Source: Xanthobacter autotrophicus (GTDB lineage: Bacteria > Pseudomonadota > Alphaproteobacteria > Rhizobiales > Xanthobacteraceae). Taken from it: a stretch of DNA of 64,000 nt. The stretch is taken from NCBI RefSeq assembly GCF_043194295.1, contig NZ_JBAFVK010000005.1; one strand, 5' to 3'. The notes under the pieces are model-generated. The model was not told the DNA's origin and searched no databases. It saw only the letters and a list, made by a program, of their open reading frames with translations. Shown piece by piece: positions 56,006 through 63,124 of this stretch; the stretch's first letter is position 1, and each line of letters begins with the position of its first letter. The translations under genes and the position numbers were made by a program.

Positions 56006-57025
56006 ATGCGTGCTGTCGCCTACAGAGCCCCCGGTCCAATCGCGGGGGCTCAGGTTCTCGCCGACGTCGATCTGCCGACCCCGGTGCCCACGGGCCGTGA
56101 CCTCCTGGTGGAGGTGCGGGCAATTTCGGTCAATCCGGTGGACACGAAGGTGCGCAAGAGCACGCCTCCGTCGCAGGGCGAGTGGAATGTCCTCGGCTGG
56201 GACGCCGCCGGGGTCGTGGTGGGGGTGGGGGCCGATGTCAGCCGCTTCAAGCCGGGCGACGAGGTCTATTATGCCGGGGATATCACCCGGCCCGGAGCCA
56301 ATTGCGAGTTTCATCTCGTCGATGAACGGATCGTCGGCCGCAAGCCGCAGTCGCTCGATTGGGCTGGCGCCGCGGCACTGCCGCTCACCACGATCACCGC
56401 CTGGGAAGCGTTGTTCGATCGCCTGGACGTCAAACGTCCCGTCCCGGGCGCATCGAGCATTCTGATCATCGGAGCGGCGGGCGGCGTCGGCTCCATCGCC
56501 GTTCAACTGGCGCGGCAATTGACCGATCTGACGGTTATCGGCACCGCTTCACGGCCGGAGACACGCACCTGGATCATGGAACTTGGCGCCCATCACGTCC
56601 TCGACCATTCGCAGCCGCTGTCCGATGAAATCGCCCGCTTGAAGCTCGGCGTGCCAGGCTTCGTGCTGTCCACCACGCACACGGACCAGCATTTGCTGGA
56701 AATCGTCAAGCTGATCGCTCCCCAGGGACGCCTCGCGCTAATCGACGATCCTCAGGTTCTCGATATCGTCCCCTTCAAGCGCAAGAGCGTCTCTACGCAT
56801 TGGGAATTCATGTTTGCGCGGTCGATGCACCAGACCGCCGACATTCTCCAGCAGGCCGCCTTGCTCGACGAAGTCTCGCGCCTGGTCGACGCCGGAGCGC
56901 TGAAGACCACGATCGCAGAGAACTTCGGCCCGATCACGGCTGAAAATCTCACGCGCGCCCACGCGCTCATCGAGAGCGGGAAGGCGCGCGGCAAGATCGT
57001 GCTTGAAGGCTTCGCCGCCGCTTAG
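56006..57025 (+). CDS. Zinc-type alcohol dehydrogenase family / quinone oxidoreductase
   Basis: 339 residues from ATG 56006 with TGGAG upstream. It is a medium-chain dehydrogenase without the catalytic zinc cysteines, as in quinone oxidoreductases: MRAVAYRAPGPI, AISVNPVDTKVR, VLGWDAAGVVVGVG, FKPGDEVYYAG, and the Rossmann motif IIGAAGGVGSIAVQLARQL near residue 155. Likely NADPH-dependent reduction of quinones or enones in the cytoplasm. Divergent from an HxlR regulator, which probably represses it until electrophile stress. Confidence 0.92.
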   Translation: MRAVAYRAPGPIAGAQVLADVDLPTPVPTGRDLLVEVRAISVNPVDTKVRKSTPPSQGEWNVLGWDAAGVVVGVGADVSRFKPGDEVYYAGDITRPGANCEFHLVDERIVGRKPQSLDWAGAAALPLTTITAWEALFDRLDVKRPVPGASSILIIGAAGGVGSIAVQLARQLTDLTVIGTASRPETRTWIMELGAHHVLDHSQPLSDEIARLKLGVPGFVLSTTHTDQHLLEIVKLIAPQGRLALIDDPQVLDIVPFKRKSVSTHWEFMFARSMHQTADILQQAALLDEVSRLVDAGALKTTIAENFGPITAENLTRAHALIESGKARGKIVLEGFAAA

Positions 57026-57037
57026 CCCAACGCTTCG

Positions 57038-57074
57038 TCCTCCGTCGCGGGACAAAGGAAGTCCCGTCGGAGGA
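57038..57074 (+). terminator. Candidate terminator hairpin of the oxidoreductase gene
   Basis: TCCTCCG...CGGGAC (57038-57053) pairs with GTCCCG...CGGAGGA (57061-57074) around AAAGGAA, with a small internal bulge. It starts 13 bases after the stop codon. There is no T-run. Confidence 0.4.
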
Positions 57075-57144
57075 CCTGCGCTTCCTGCGCTTCGGCGTGA
57101 GGCGCGCATCAAAAGGCAGGCCGGGGTGGCGCAGAAACCATCCG

Positions 57145-57279
57145 TCAGGCGGTGAAGCCGGTGATGAAGCCAGTGATGAAGCCGGTGATGAAGCCGGTCT
57201 TGGGGCCGGCCAAGAACACGACCGCCGTCGCCGCTTCCTCGACCCTGGCGAAGCCATGGATCGCGTGCGGTGCGCTTCT
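57145..57279 (-). pseudogene. C-terminal remnant of an SDR gene with expanded repeat
   Basis: The minus strand reads HGFARVEEAATAVVFLAGPK, then TGFITGFITGFITGFTA and a stop. The first part is the late SDR motif (EE-A-x-A-x-V-x-FLA followed by a TG turn). The TGFI unit is then repeated by 12-bp DNA copies, where an intact SDR would have one copy before the glycine-rich end. The N-terminal 200 residues are absent. The remnant abuts a MerR remnant read in the other direction, as though a divergent MerR/SDR pair had collapsed. Confidence 0.6.
57160..57195. repeat. Three tandem 12-bp repeats
   Basis: GGTGATGAAGCC at 57160-57171 and 57184-57195, with AGTGATGAAGCC at 57172-57183, plus a shortened copy GGTGAAGCC just before. 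The repeats keep frame and produce the GFIT/MKPV repetition on the two strands. Confidence 0.9.
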
Positions 57280-57610
57280 ATGTGGCCTGGGCCTCCTCAA
57301 TCCCACGACGGGCACCAAAGGCGGCAATCGGCCTTACCAGATCTTCTCGCAGAAGGACGTCGAGACCGTGGGCTGATCCGCATGCAGCAATCGCTCGGCC
57401 TGCCACTGCGGGAGATCGGCGAATTGCTGGCGGAAAACGCTGCGGGGCGGCTGACCTGCCGGAACGGTCGAAGACCGTTCCGGCAGGTCAGCCGAAGCAG
57501 CTCAAGGAGCGACGGGAACATATCGCCAGATGATCGCCTGTGTAATGGATAAACTGGCGTGGATCGAAAGCGGTGTCGGTCCTGCCCCGCGCTTCGACCA
57601 CTACACCTGA
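57265..57610 (+). pseudogene. Decayed MerR-family regulator
   Basis: Pieces in several frames spell a MerR protein: AVRFY, then GLGLLNPTTGTKGGNRPYQIFSQKDVETV, then LIRMQQSLGLPLREIGELLAEN, then QLKERREHI and MDKLAWIESG, ending at TGA 57608-57610. At least three frameshifts separate them, and the first helix-turn-helix half is missing where the SDR remnant begins. A 47-base perfect hairpin interrupts the coding remnant at 57448-57494. It is not expected to produce a working protein. Confidence 0.65.
57448..57494. repeat. 22-bp perfect inverted repeat with 3-base spacer
   Basis: The left arm 57448-57469 begins CGGCTGACCTGCC and ends GGAACGGTC. The right arm 57473-57494 is its exact reverse complement, separated by GAA. 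It lies inside the MerR remnant. Origin could be a small mobile palindrome or a local fold-back duplication. Confidence 0.9.
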
Positions 57611-57642
57611 TCTGCCCTGGCCCCCTGCGCCACGGAACGATC

Positions 57643-58551
57643 TTAGCCCAACTGATCTTTGAATTGCGGGGCATCGAAGCGCTGCACCACCCAGTCGATG
57701 AACAGGCGCACCCGCGGCGAGAGCTGCCTGCTTGTCGGGTAGAGCACCGAAACCGGCATGGACAGGGGTGGAAACTCCGGCAAAACCTGCACGAGCCGCC
57801 CTTCCGCGAGATCCCGCTCGATGTGGAAGACCGGCATCTGCGCGAGACCTAACCCCAGCAGCACACCGTCGCGAAAACTCTCCGTCCCGGTGACGGAGAA
57901 GAACGATGCGACATCCATCCGCCGCGTCTGCCCATCACAGGTGAACTCGAACGGCGTCAGGCTCCCCGTCGTCAACGATCGGATGCCGACGGCGCGATGA
58001 TTGGCCATGTCATCGGGGTGAGACGGCACGCCGTGCCGCTCAAGATAGGCTGGCGCTGCGCAGGTGATCCGGCGAAGCGTCGTCACGGTCCGCGCCACCA
58101 GGTCGCTGTCCGGAAGCGCGCCGTAGCGGAGCACGCAGTCGACTCCCTCGCGCACCACGTCGACCCACCGGTCGCTTTCACTCATGGCGATCTCGACATC
58201 CCGATAGCGCTCGAAGAACTGCGGTAGCGCTGGCAGGAGGAAGTGCCGGGCGAGCGTGCCCTGGACTTCGACCCGGAGCAGCCCACGGGGATTGGCGCCG
58301 CGAAACGCGCCCTCGGCGTTCTCGATGTCGTCTAGGATGGACATGCAGCGGCGGTAATAGGCCTCGCCGTCGAGGGTCGGCCGGACAGTGCGTGTCGTCC
58401 GCTGAAGCAGGCGCGCGCCCAGTCGGTCTTCCAACTGCTGGATGACCTGGGTCGCGGTCGAGCGGGGAACTGCGAGATCCCGCGCCGCCTGCGTGAAGCT
58501 GCGCCGCTCCACCACCCGCGTGAACAGCCGCATCACCTCCAACCGGTCCAT
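57643..58551 (-). CDS. LysR family transcriptional regulator
   Basis: 302 residues from ATG 58551, with AGAGG eight bases upstream; an ATG at 58569 has none. The winged helix-turn-helix is FTRVVERRSFTQAARDLAVP...STATQVIQQLEDRLGARLL, and the periplasmic-binding-like effector domain follows (LRVEVQGTLARHFLLPALP; LGLGLAQMPVFHIERDL). It belongs to the large CrgA/AaeR-like branch that typically regulates a divergent oxidoreductase. The SDR gene at 58678 is divergent with a 126-base gap and is the probable target. Confidence 0.93.
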   Translation of the reverse strand: MDRLEVMRLFTRVVERRSFTQAARDLAVPRSTATQVIQQLEDRLGARLLQRTTRTVRPTLDGEAYYRRCMSILDDIENAEGAFRGANPRGLLRVEVQGTLARHFLLPALPQFFERYRDVEIAMSESDRWVDVVREGVDCVLRYGALPDSDLVARTVTTLRRITCAAPAYLERHGVPSHPDDMANHRAVGIRSLTTGSLTPFEFTCDGQTRRMDVASFFSVTGTESFRDGVLLGLGLAQMPVFHIERDLAEGRLVQVLPEFPPLSMPVSVLYPTSRQLSPRVRLFIDWVVQRFDAPQFKDQLG

Positions 58552-58677
58552 TTCACGCGCCTCTCGCATTTATTCGTTCACGCAGAATAGTGATGTCCAA
58601 AACTCGGTGATTATCCGGAATTGAACAAGGTTCATGTTCCAGCCGCGCCCCGGAGCGCAGTCACAAGGAGAACCATC

Positions 58678-59415
58678 ATGGGCAACAGCACCAAGGTCGC
58701 GCTCGTCACGGGCGCCTCGCGGGGCATCGGCGCGGCCATCGCGCGGCGCCTTGCCAAGGACGGGTTCATCGTCGTCGTCAACTGTGCCGGCACTGTCGCC
58801 GAAGCCGAGGAATTGGCCGCCAGCATCGAAAAGACCGGCGGCAAGGCTCTGACCGCCCAAGCCGATGTCAGCGATCCCGCCGCCGTCGCCCGCATGTGGG
58901 ACGCTGCCGAAGCCGCGTTCGGCGGCGTCGACGTTCTCGTCAACAACGCCGGCATCATGCGCCTGGCGACGATCGCCGACGGCGACGACGCGCTGTTCGA
59001 CAGCCAGATCGCCATCAACCTCAAGGGGCCGCGCAACACCATGCGCCTGGCGGCCCAGCGGCTGCGCAGCGGCGGGCGGATCATCAACCTGTCGTCGAGC
59101 GTGGTGGGTCTCTATCAGCCGACCTATGGCGTCTATGCGGCCACCAAGGCGGGCGTCGAGGCGATGACCCACGTCTTGTCCAAGGAGTTGCGCGGTCGCA
59201 ACATCACGGTCAACGCCATCGCTCCCGGCCCGACGGCCACGGCCCTGTTTCTCGACGGCAAGCCGCAGGCGGTCATCGACACCCTGACCAAGCTTGCCCC
59301 GCTGGAGCGCCTCGGCCAGCCCGAGGACATAGCCAACGCGGTCGCCTTCCTCGCCGGTCCGGACGGCGCCTGGATCAACGGCCAGGTCCTGCGCGCCAAC
59401 GGCGGGATCATCTGA
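58678..59415 (+). CDS. SDR family oxidoreductase
   Basis: 245 residues from ATG 58678, with AAGGAG eight bases upstream. Classical SDR: TGASRGIGAAIARRL, VLVNNAGIMRL, catalytic serine in INLSSSVVGLY, YAATKAGVEAM and the late WINGQVLRANGGII. The region after strand 2 (VVVNCAGT) lacks an aspartate, which suggests NADP. Substrate unknown; such LysR-linked SDRs often reduce ketones or quinones. The following gene is a decayed SDR. Confidence 0.92.
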   Translation: MGNSTKVALVTGASRGIGAAIARRLAKDGFIVVVNCAGTVAEAEELAASIEKTGGKALTAQADVSDPAAVARMWDAAEAAFGGVDVLVNNAGIMRLATIADGDDALFDSQIAINLKGPRNTMRLAAQRLRSGGRIINLSSSVVGLYQPTYGVYAATKAGVEAMTHVLSKELRGRNITVNAIAPGPTATALFLDGKPQAVIDTLTKLAPLERLGQPEDIANAVAFLAGPDGAWINGQVLRANGGII

Positions 59416-59477
59416 TCATCGCCCCAACCCATCATTGCGTCCGCCCTGACGCGGACCAATCCGAAGGGAATTTCCCC

Positions 59478-60363
59478 ATGCCCAACAAGATCATCCTGGT
59501 CACTGGCTCGTCCAGCGGCTTCGGCCGGCTGACCGCCGAAGCGCTGGGCCGCGCCGGCCACACCGTCTATGCCATCATGCGCGACGTGGCCCGTCGCAAC
59601 GCCCAGAATGCCGCCGAGCTGTCCGCGATCGAGAGCACCGATATCCGCCCCATCGAACTCGATGTGCAGTCCGAGCCGTCGACCAAAGCGGCCGTGGAAA
59701 AGATCATCGCCGAAAGCGGCCAAGCCGACGTGGTCGTCCACAACGCCGGCCACATGATGTTTGGCCCGGCCGAAGCCTTCACCCCCGAATAGTTCGCACA
59801 GCAGTACGACGTCAACGTGCTGGGCACCCAACGCGTCAACCGCGCGGTGCTACCGCACATGCGCAGGCGCCGCGAGGGCCTGCTGGTCTGGGTGTCCAGC
59901 TCCAGTTCGGCCGGCGGTACGCCGCGCTACGCCGTATTTCGCGGCGAAGGCCGGCATGGATTCGCTCGCGGTCCTCTACGCCCGTGAGCTGTCGCGCTGG
60001 GGCATCGAGACGACGATCGTCGTCCCGGGGGGCCTTCACCAGGGGCACCAACCATTTCGCCCATTCCGGCCGTCCGGCAGATGAGGCCCGCGCCGAATAT
60101 GAGGCCGGCCCTTATGCGGGCTTCGGTGAGCAGGTGCAGAAAGCGTTCGCAGAGATCGTCCCCGACGATGCCGATCCCGCACCCGTTGCCGACATGATCG
60201 TGGACGTGGTCGACACGCCCTTCGGCACGCGCCCGTTCCGGATCCACTACGATCCGACGCAGGACGCGCGAACGTCGGCTTCGCCGTGCTCGACCGCCTC
60301 CGCGCCGAGATGCTCCACCGCGTCGGCCTGTCAGACCTGCTGAAGCCGGTGAAGACGGCCTGA
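59478..60363 (+). pseudogene. SDR gene with one nonsense codon and three frameshifts
   Basis: The frame from ATG 59478 reads a normal SDR start (ILVTGSSSGFGRLTAEAL; VVVHNAGHMMFGPAEAF), then hits TAG at 59790 where glutamine is expected (TPE-stop-FAQQYDVNVLG). Homology then continues through a +1 shift near 59920 (PYFAAKAGMDSLAVLYAREL), another at a run of six G near 60030 (FTRGTNHFAHSG), and a third near 60268 (NVGFAVLDRLRAEML), to the TGA at 60361-60363. An AAGGGAA ribosome site is kept. The damage is single-base in each case, so decay looks recent; sequencing error cannot be fully excluded for the homopolymer. Confidence 0.8.
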
Positions 60364-60439
60364 GCCAGCCAGCGATGGCGGCCGGCTTCGCCGCCCGCCA
60401 TCGGCGGATCTGCTCGCCAGCCCCAACAGGAGAAAAGAC

Positions 60440-60940
60440 ATGTCCACTCTCGCCCCTTCGCGCCAGGTCTTCGTCGTGACCACGCTCGTCGCCGCTGCGA
60501 CCGCTGCGCTCGCAGCGGCCGCGAGCCTGGCGCTGACACTGCCCGTCTGGGCCATGTTCGTCGGCTGGATCGCGTTCTTCACGCGAGTCCAAGACACCCG
60601 GACCTCCGTCGAAAACCTGGTGTGCATCGGCCTCGGGATGGTGATCGGGCTGCTCGCCTCTCTGGCTATCCCCCAAATGGCCGCGAACTTCGGCCTGGGT
60701 GCCGGTCTGCCCATTGTCGTTTTCGTCGTGGCCTTGGTGGTCGTTGGTCTGCGCGGGCTGCCCGTGCTCAACAACCTGCTTGGCTACTTCCTGGGCCTCG
60801 TCGCGCGGTTCGCCGCGCATCTCGATCCTTCGCTTGAAAGCGTGGTGCAGCTCTTCACCGCAAGCGCAGTCGGTTCGATTGCTGGATGGGTGTCGCACAA
60901 TCTGCCCCAGCGCATCCCGCTTCGGGCGTCAGTGACATGA
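60440..60940 (+). CDS. DUF1097 family membrane protein
   Basis: 166 residues with an AGGAG ribosome site. Five or so hydrophobic segments are visible: VTTLVAAATAALAAAASLAL, VWAMFVGWIAFFT, CIGLGMVIGLLASLAIP, LPIVVFVVALVVVGL and a final VQLFTASAVGSIAGWVS. The pattern of WAMFVGWIAFFTR followed by a glycine-rich span fits DUF1097 (YcdZ-like) inner-membrane proteins, of unknown function. It lies after the decayed SDR and may once have shared its transcript. Confidence 0.85.
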   Translation: MSTLAPSRQVFVVTTLVAAATAALAAAASLALTLPVWAMFVGWIAFFTRVQDTRTSVENLVCIGLGMVIGLLASLAIPQMAANFGLGAGLPIVVFVVALVVVGLRGLPVLNNLLGYFLGLVARFAAHLDPSLESVVQLFTASAVGSIAGWVSHNLPQRIPLRASVT

Positions 60941-61624
60941 GAGAAGGAAGGCTTCTCAGCGAACGGCGCGGCATAGGCGCCGTTTGCCCGTTGCTCCTCG
61001 CGCTGGACCGGCGTCAATTTCCTCAAGGCGCCCCCCTTGAACCGGGTCGCCATTGAAGATGCAACGGGCAGCATCATCGCACGCGTGCTGTCTGCCATCG
61101 AAACGTTGACCAGCCACTTTTCGCAGCTTCGTGTGCCCCTCGGATGGGCCTGAATCAGTCCCACTCGATGGTCGATGGGTTTGACGGCGCATTGTAGCTG
61201 CTGGCCTTTCCGCGCGCACTCCAAGTCTATACCAACCCGATACCATCAGGGGAGGGCGGTGTATTTGCGGATCCGATATAATGGTCCTGACCGCCATAAA
61301 CGTGCGCGTATCATAAACGAAGTTCTCGAGAATTCAGACCTAAGGGGTGACGGCCCAGCACCTGCTCGGTGTTGGCGCAGACCTTCACACCTCGATAGTG
61401 CGCATTTGCACCCAGCTTGATTTGTTCGGCTTCGATCCCGGTCGCGCCGAATGTCGCCACCGTTTCGATGTCAGAGAGCCGATAGACAACTTGGCGCATC
61501 ACCACTTCTGTCGATGCGCCTTCAAGGCGGTGGAGATAATTTTGTGGCACTCGGGTCCGTAAAGGGACCCTTGGTGCGGGCTGCGATGTTCGAGGCCCGG
61601 GACGTCACACTGCGAGTGCTCTCC
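60941..61624. other. Intergenic region, no recognised gene
   Basis: 684 bases. Open frames on both strands (for example minus 61311-61550 and minus 60956-61297) lack ribosome sites or known motifs. Its composition is slightly less GC-rich than the neighbours. It may be degenerate coding sequence, but I could not assign a family. Confidence 0.4.
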
Positions 61625-61963
61625 ATGCGAAACACCTTCAGATTGCTTTCCGGCTTGTGGCTCGGCGCGCTGGCGGCGTTGCCGGCCTCGGCCCTGCCGC
61701 TTGCGCCATCGCCCGTGCCCGAGACCGCCTCGGTCCTTCCCGTCGCGCAGGGCTGCGGCCCGGGCTGGTGGCGCGGGCCGTGGGGCCATTGCCGCGACAC
61801 CCCTTATACCGGCCGGGTGCCGGGCGGCGGATGGGCCTACGACCTGCCCCCGACCTACGGCTATTTCGGCAATGGCTGCCCGCCCGGCTACTGGCATGGG
61901 CCCTGGGGCCATTGCCGCGACACCCCCTATCACGGCCGGCTGCCTGGCGGCGGATGGCAATGA
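61625..61963 (+). CDS. GCG/CRPN-type small exported repeat protein
   Basis: 112 residues. ATG 61625 is chosen because it opens a Sec signal peptide (MRNTFRLLSGLWLGALAALP, then ASA). The mature part contains two copies of a 28-residue unit: GCGPGWWRGPWGHCRDTPY...GRVPGGGW and GCPPGYWHGPWGHCRDTPY...GRLPGGGW. Each has two cysteines with a tryptophan/glycine core, matching the GCG-x-CR type prefix-to-repeat proteins seen in rhizobia. These are predicted to be exported and perhaps disulfide-bonded; function is unknown. The next gene encodes a Spy-like periplasmic protein, 49 bases on, which suggests an envelope setting. Confidence 0.72.
   Translation: MRNTFRLLSGLWLGALAALPASALPLAPSPVPETASVLPVAQGCGPGWWRGPWGHCRDTPYTGRVPGGGWAYDLPPTYGYFGNGCPPGYWHGPWGHCRDTPYHGRLPGGGWQ
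61745..61958 (+). repeat. Two diverged copies of an internal repeat
   Basis: The segments near 61750-61830 and 61880-61958 encode the two 28-residue units. They share long identical runs such as GGGGCCATTGCCGCGACACC at 61781-61800 and 61906-61925. Confidence 0.7.
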
Positions 61964-62012
61964 CGGTGAATGCCGTCACCTGTTCAAATCCAACATTTGA
62001 GAGAACCTGACC

Positions 62013-62516
62013 ATGAAACACGCCCTCATGGCCGCCCTGATGACCGTGCTCGTCATCGCCGGCCCCGCCGCGCAGGCCCAGACCGCACCGCCCGCCGGCG
62101 CGCCGCCGGAGCCACCCGCCGTCGAGCTCTACAGCGCGGCGGATGCGCAGGCCGTGCTCGATGCGCGCATCCTGGCACTGAAGACGGTGATCACCCTCAA
62201 TCCCGAGCAGCAGAAGCTGTGGCCGCCGGTGGAAGCCGCAATCCGCGAGGTGGCCAAGCTGTCCGCCGCGCGCCAGGCGGAGCGGGCCAAGGCGCCGCCG
62301 CCGGCCAATTTCGTGGACATCCTGGACCGGATCGCCGATGCCGAGGCGGTGCGGGCGCGGGACCTGAAGACGGTGACACAGGCGCTGAAGCCCCTCGTCG
62401 CGTCCCTCACGCCGGAGCAGCAGCGGCGCATTCCCGCCTTCCTCGGCCTGCGCGAGGGTGCTGGCGGCCTGCCCCAGCCCACCGCCGAGATCTGGCTGTT
62501 CGAGGAAGAAAACTGA
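62013..62516 (+). CDS. Spy/CpxP family periplasmic protein
   Basis: 167 residues with a Sec signal peptide (MKHALMAALMTVLVIAGPAA, cleavage near AQAQ). Two LTxxQ-like motifs are visible: ITLNPEQQKLWPPVEAAIRE and SLTPEQQRRIPAFLGL, within an all-helical cradle, as in Spy and CpxP (about 160 residues). Spy-type proteins are ATP-independent chaperones of the periplasm. It follows the GCG-repeat gene and precedes a cupin gene (47 bases), so the three may form a unit. Confidence 0.85.
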   Translation: MKHALMAALMTVLVIAGPAAQAQTAPPAGAPPEPPAVELYSAADAQAVLDARILALKTVITLNPEQQKLWPPVEAAIREVAKLSAARQAERAKAPPPANFVDILDRIADAEAVRARDLKTVTQALKPLVASLTPEQQRRIPAFLGLREGAGGLPQPTAEIWLFEEEN

Positions 62517-62563
62517 GGCCAGATCGGGATAATTTCGCCAATCAAAGCTTCAAGGAGGCTCCC

Positions 62564-63046
62564 ATGTCCATATCCTTCCTGCATTCAAAAGGAACCGAAG
62601 CGCCTATCAAGATCCCCGCCATCGGGCTCGATCTGTTTGTGCGCATGCCGCCAGCGGCGAGCTCGGGCGAATTCTGCTTCATCGAGACCATCAATGCCCC
62701 CGGCGCCGGGCCGCCCCGGCATCGCCACCGCGAAGCGGAGATCTTCCGCGTCATCGAGGGGCGATATCTCTATGAGGCGGACGGGCAGCGCTTCTATGCC
62801 GAGGCGGGCGACGTGGTCAGCATTCCCGGCGGGGTCGAGCACGGCTTCTGCAACGTGACCGACAAGCCCGCGCGCCAGTACATCCTCATGGCCCCGGCCC
62901 TCGATGCGGCGGCCTTCTTCACGGAGCTGGCCGGGGTGATGCACGACGGCATCCCCGACCAGGCCGCGCTCAACGCCTTCGGGCTGAAGTGGCACGTGGA
63001 GTTCCTCGGCCCGCCCGTGAACAAGAACGACCAGCCCACGGATTGA
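62564..63046 (+). CDS. Cupin domain protein
   Basis: 160 residues with an exact AAGGAGG ribosome site. Cupin motif 1 is GPPRHRHREAEIFRVIEGRY, with two histidines and a glutamate, and motif 2 is GDVVSIPGGVEHGFCN with a third histidine, so a metal-binding single-domain cupin is likely. No signal peptide. Such proteins range from dioxygenases to sensor-like binding proteins; no substrate can be assigned. It is followed, 78 bases on, by a flavin monooxygenase gene, which hints at aromatic metabolism. Confidence 0.9.
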   Translation: MSISFLHSKGTEAPIKIPAIGLDLFVRMPPAASSGEFCFIETINAPGAGPPRHRHREAEIFRVIEGRYLYEADGQRFYAEAGDVVSIPGGVEHGFCNVTDKPARQYILMAPALDAAAFFTELAGVMHDGIPDQAALNAFGLKWHVEFLGPPVNKNDQPTD

Positions 63047-63124
63047 GGCGGGTACGGCCGCCCCCATCGACCCAAACCACGGCCCGCGGCGCAGGCCGAC
63101 CCATGATACATTCAGGAGAACATC

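Noticed and set aside
57152..57376. Plus-strand protein beginning with repeated MKPV
   Set aside because: The repeats are better explained as the antisense of an SDR tail, and the rest of the frame is a MerR fragment that ends in a frameshift.
60784..61224. Minus-strand frame of 146 codons beyond the DUF1097 gene
   Set aside because: It overlaps DUF1097 in antisense and shows no recognisable motif or ribosome site.
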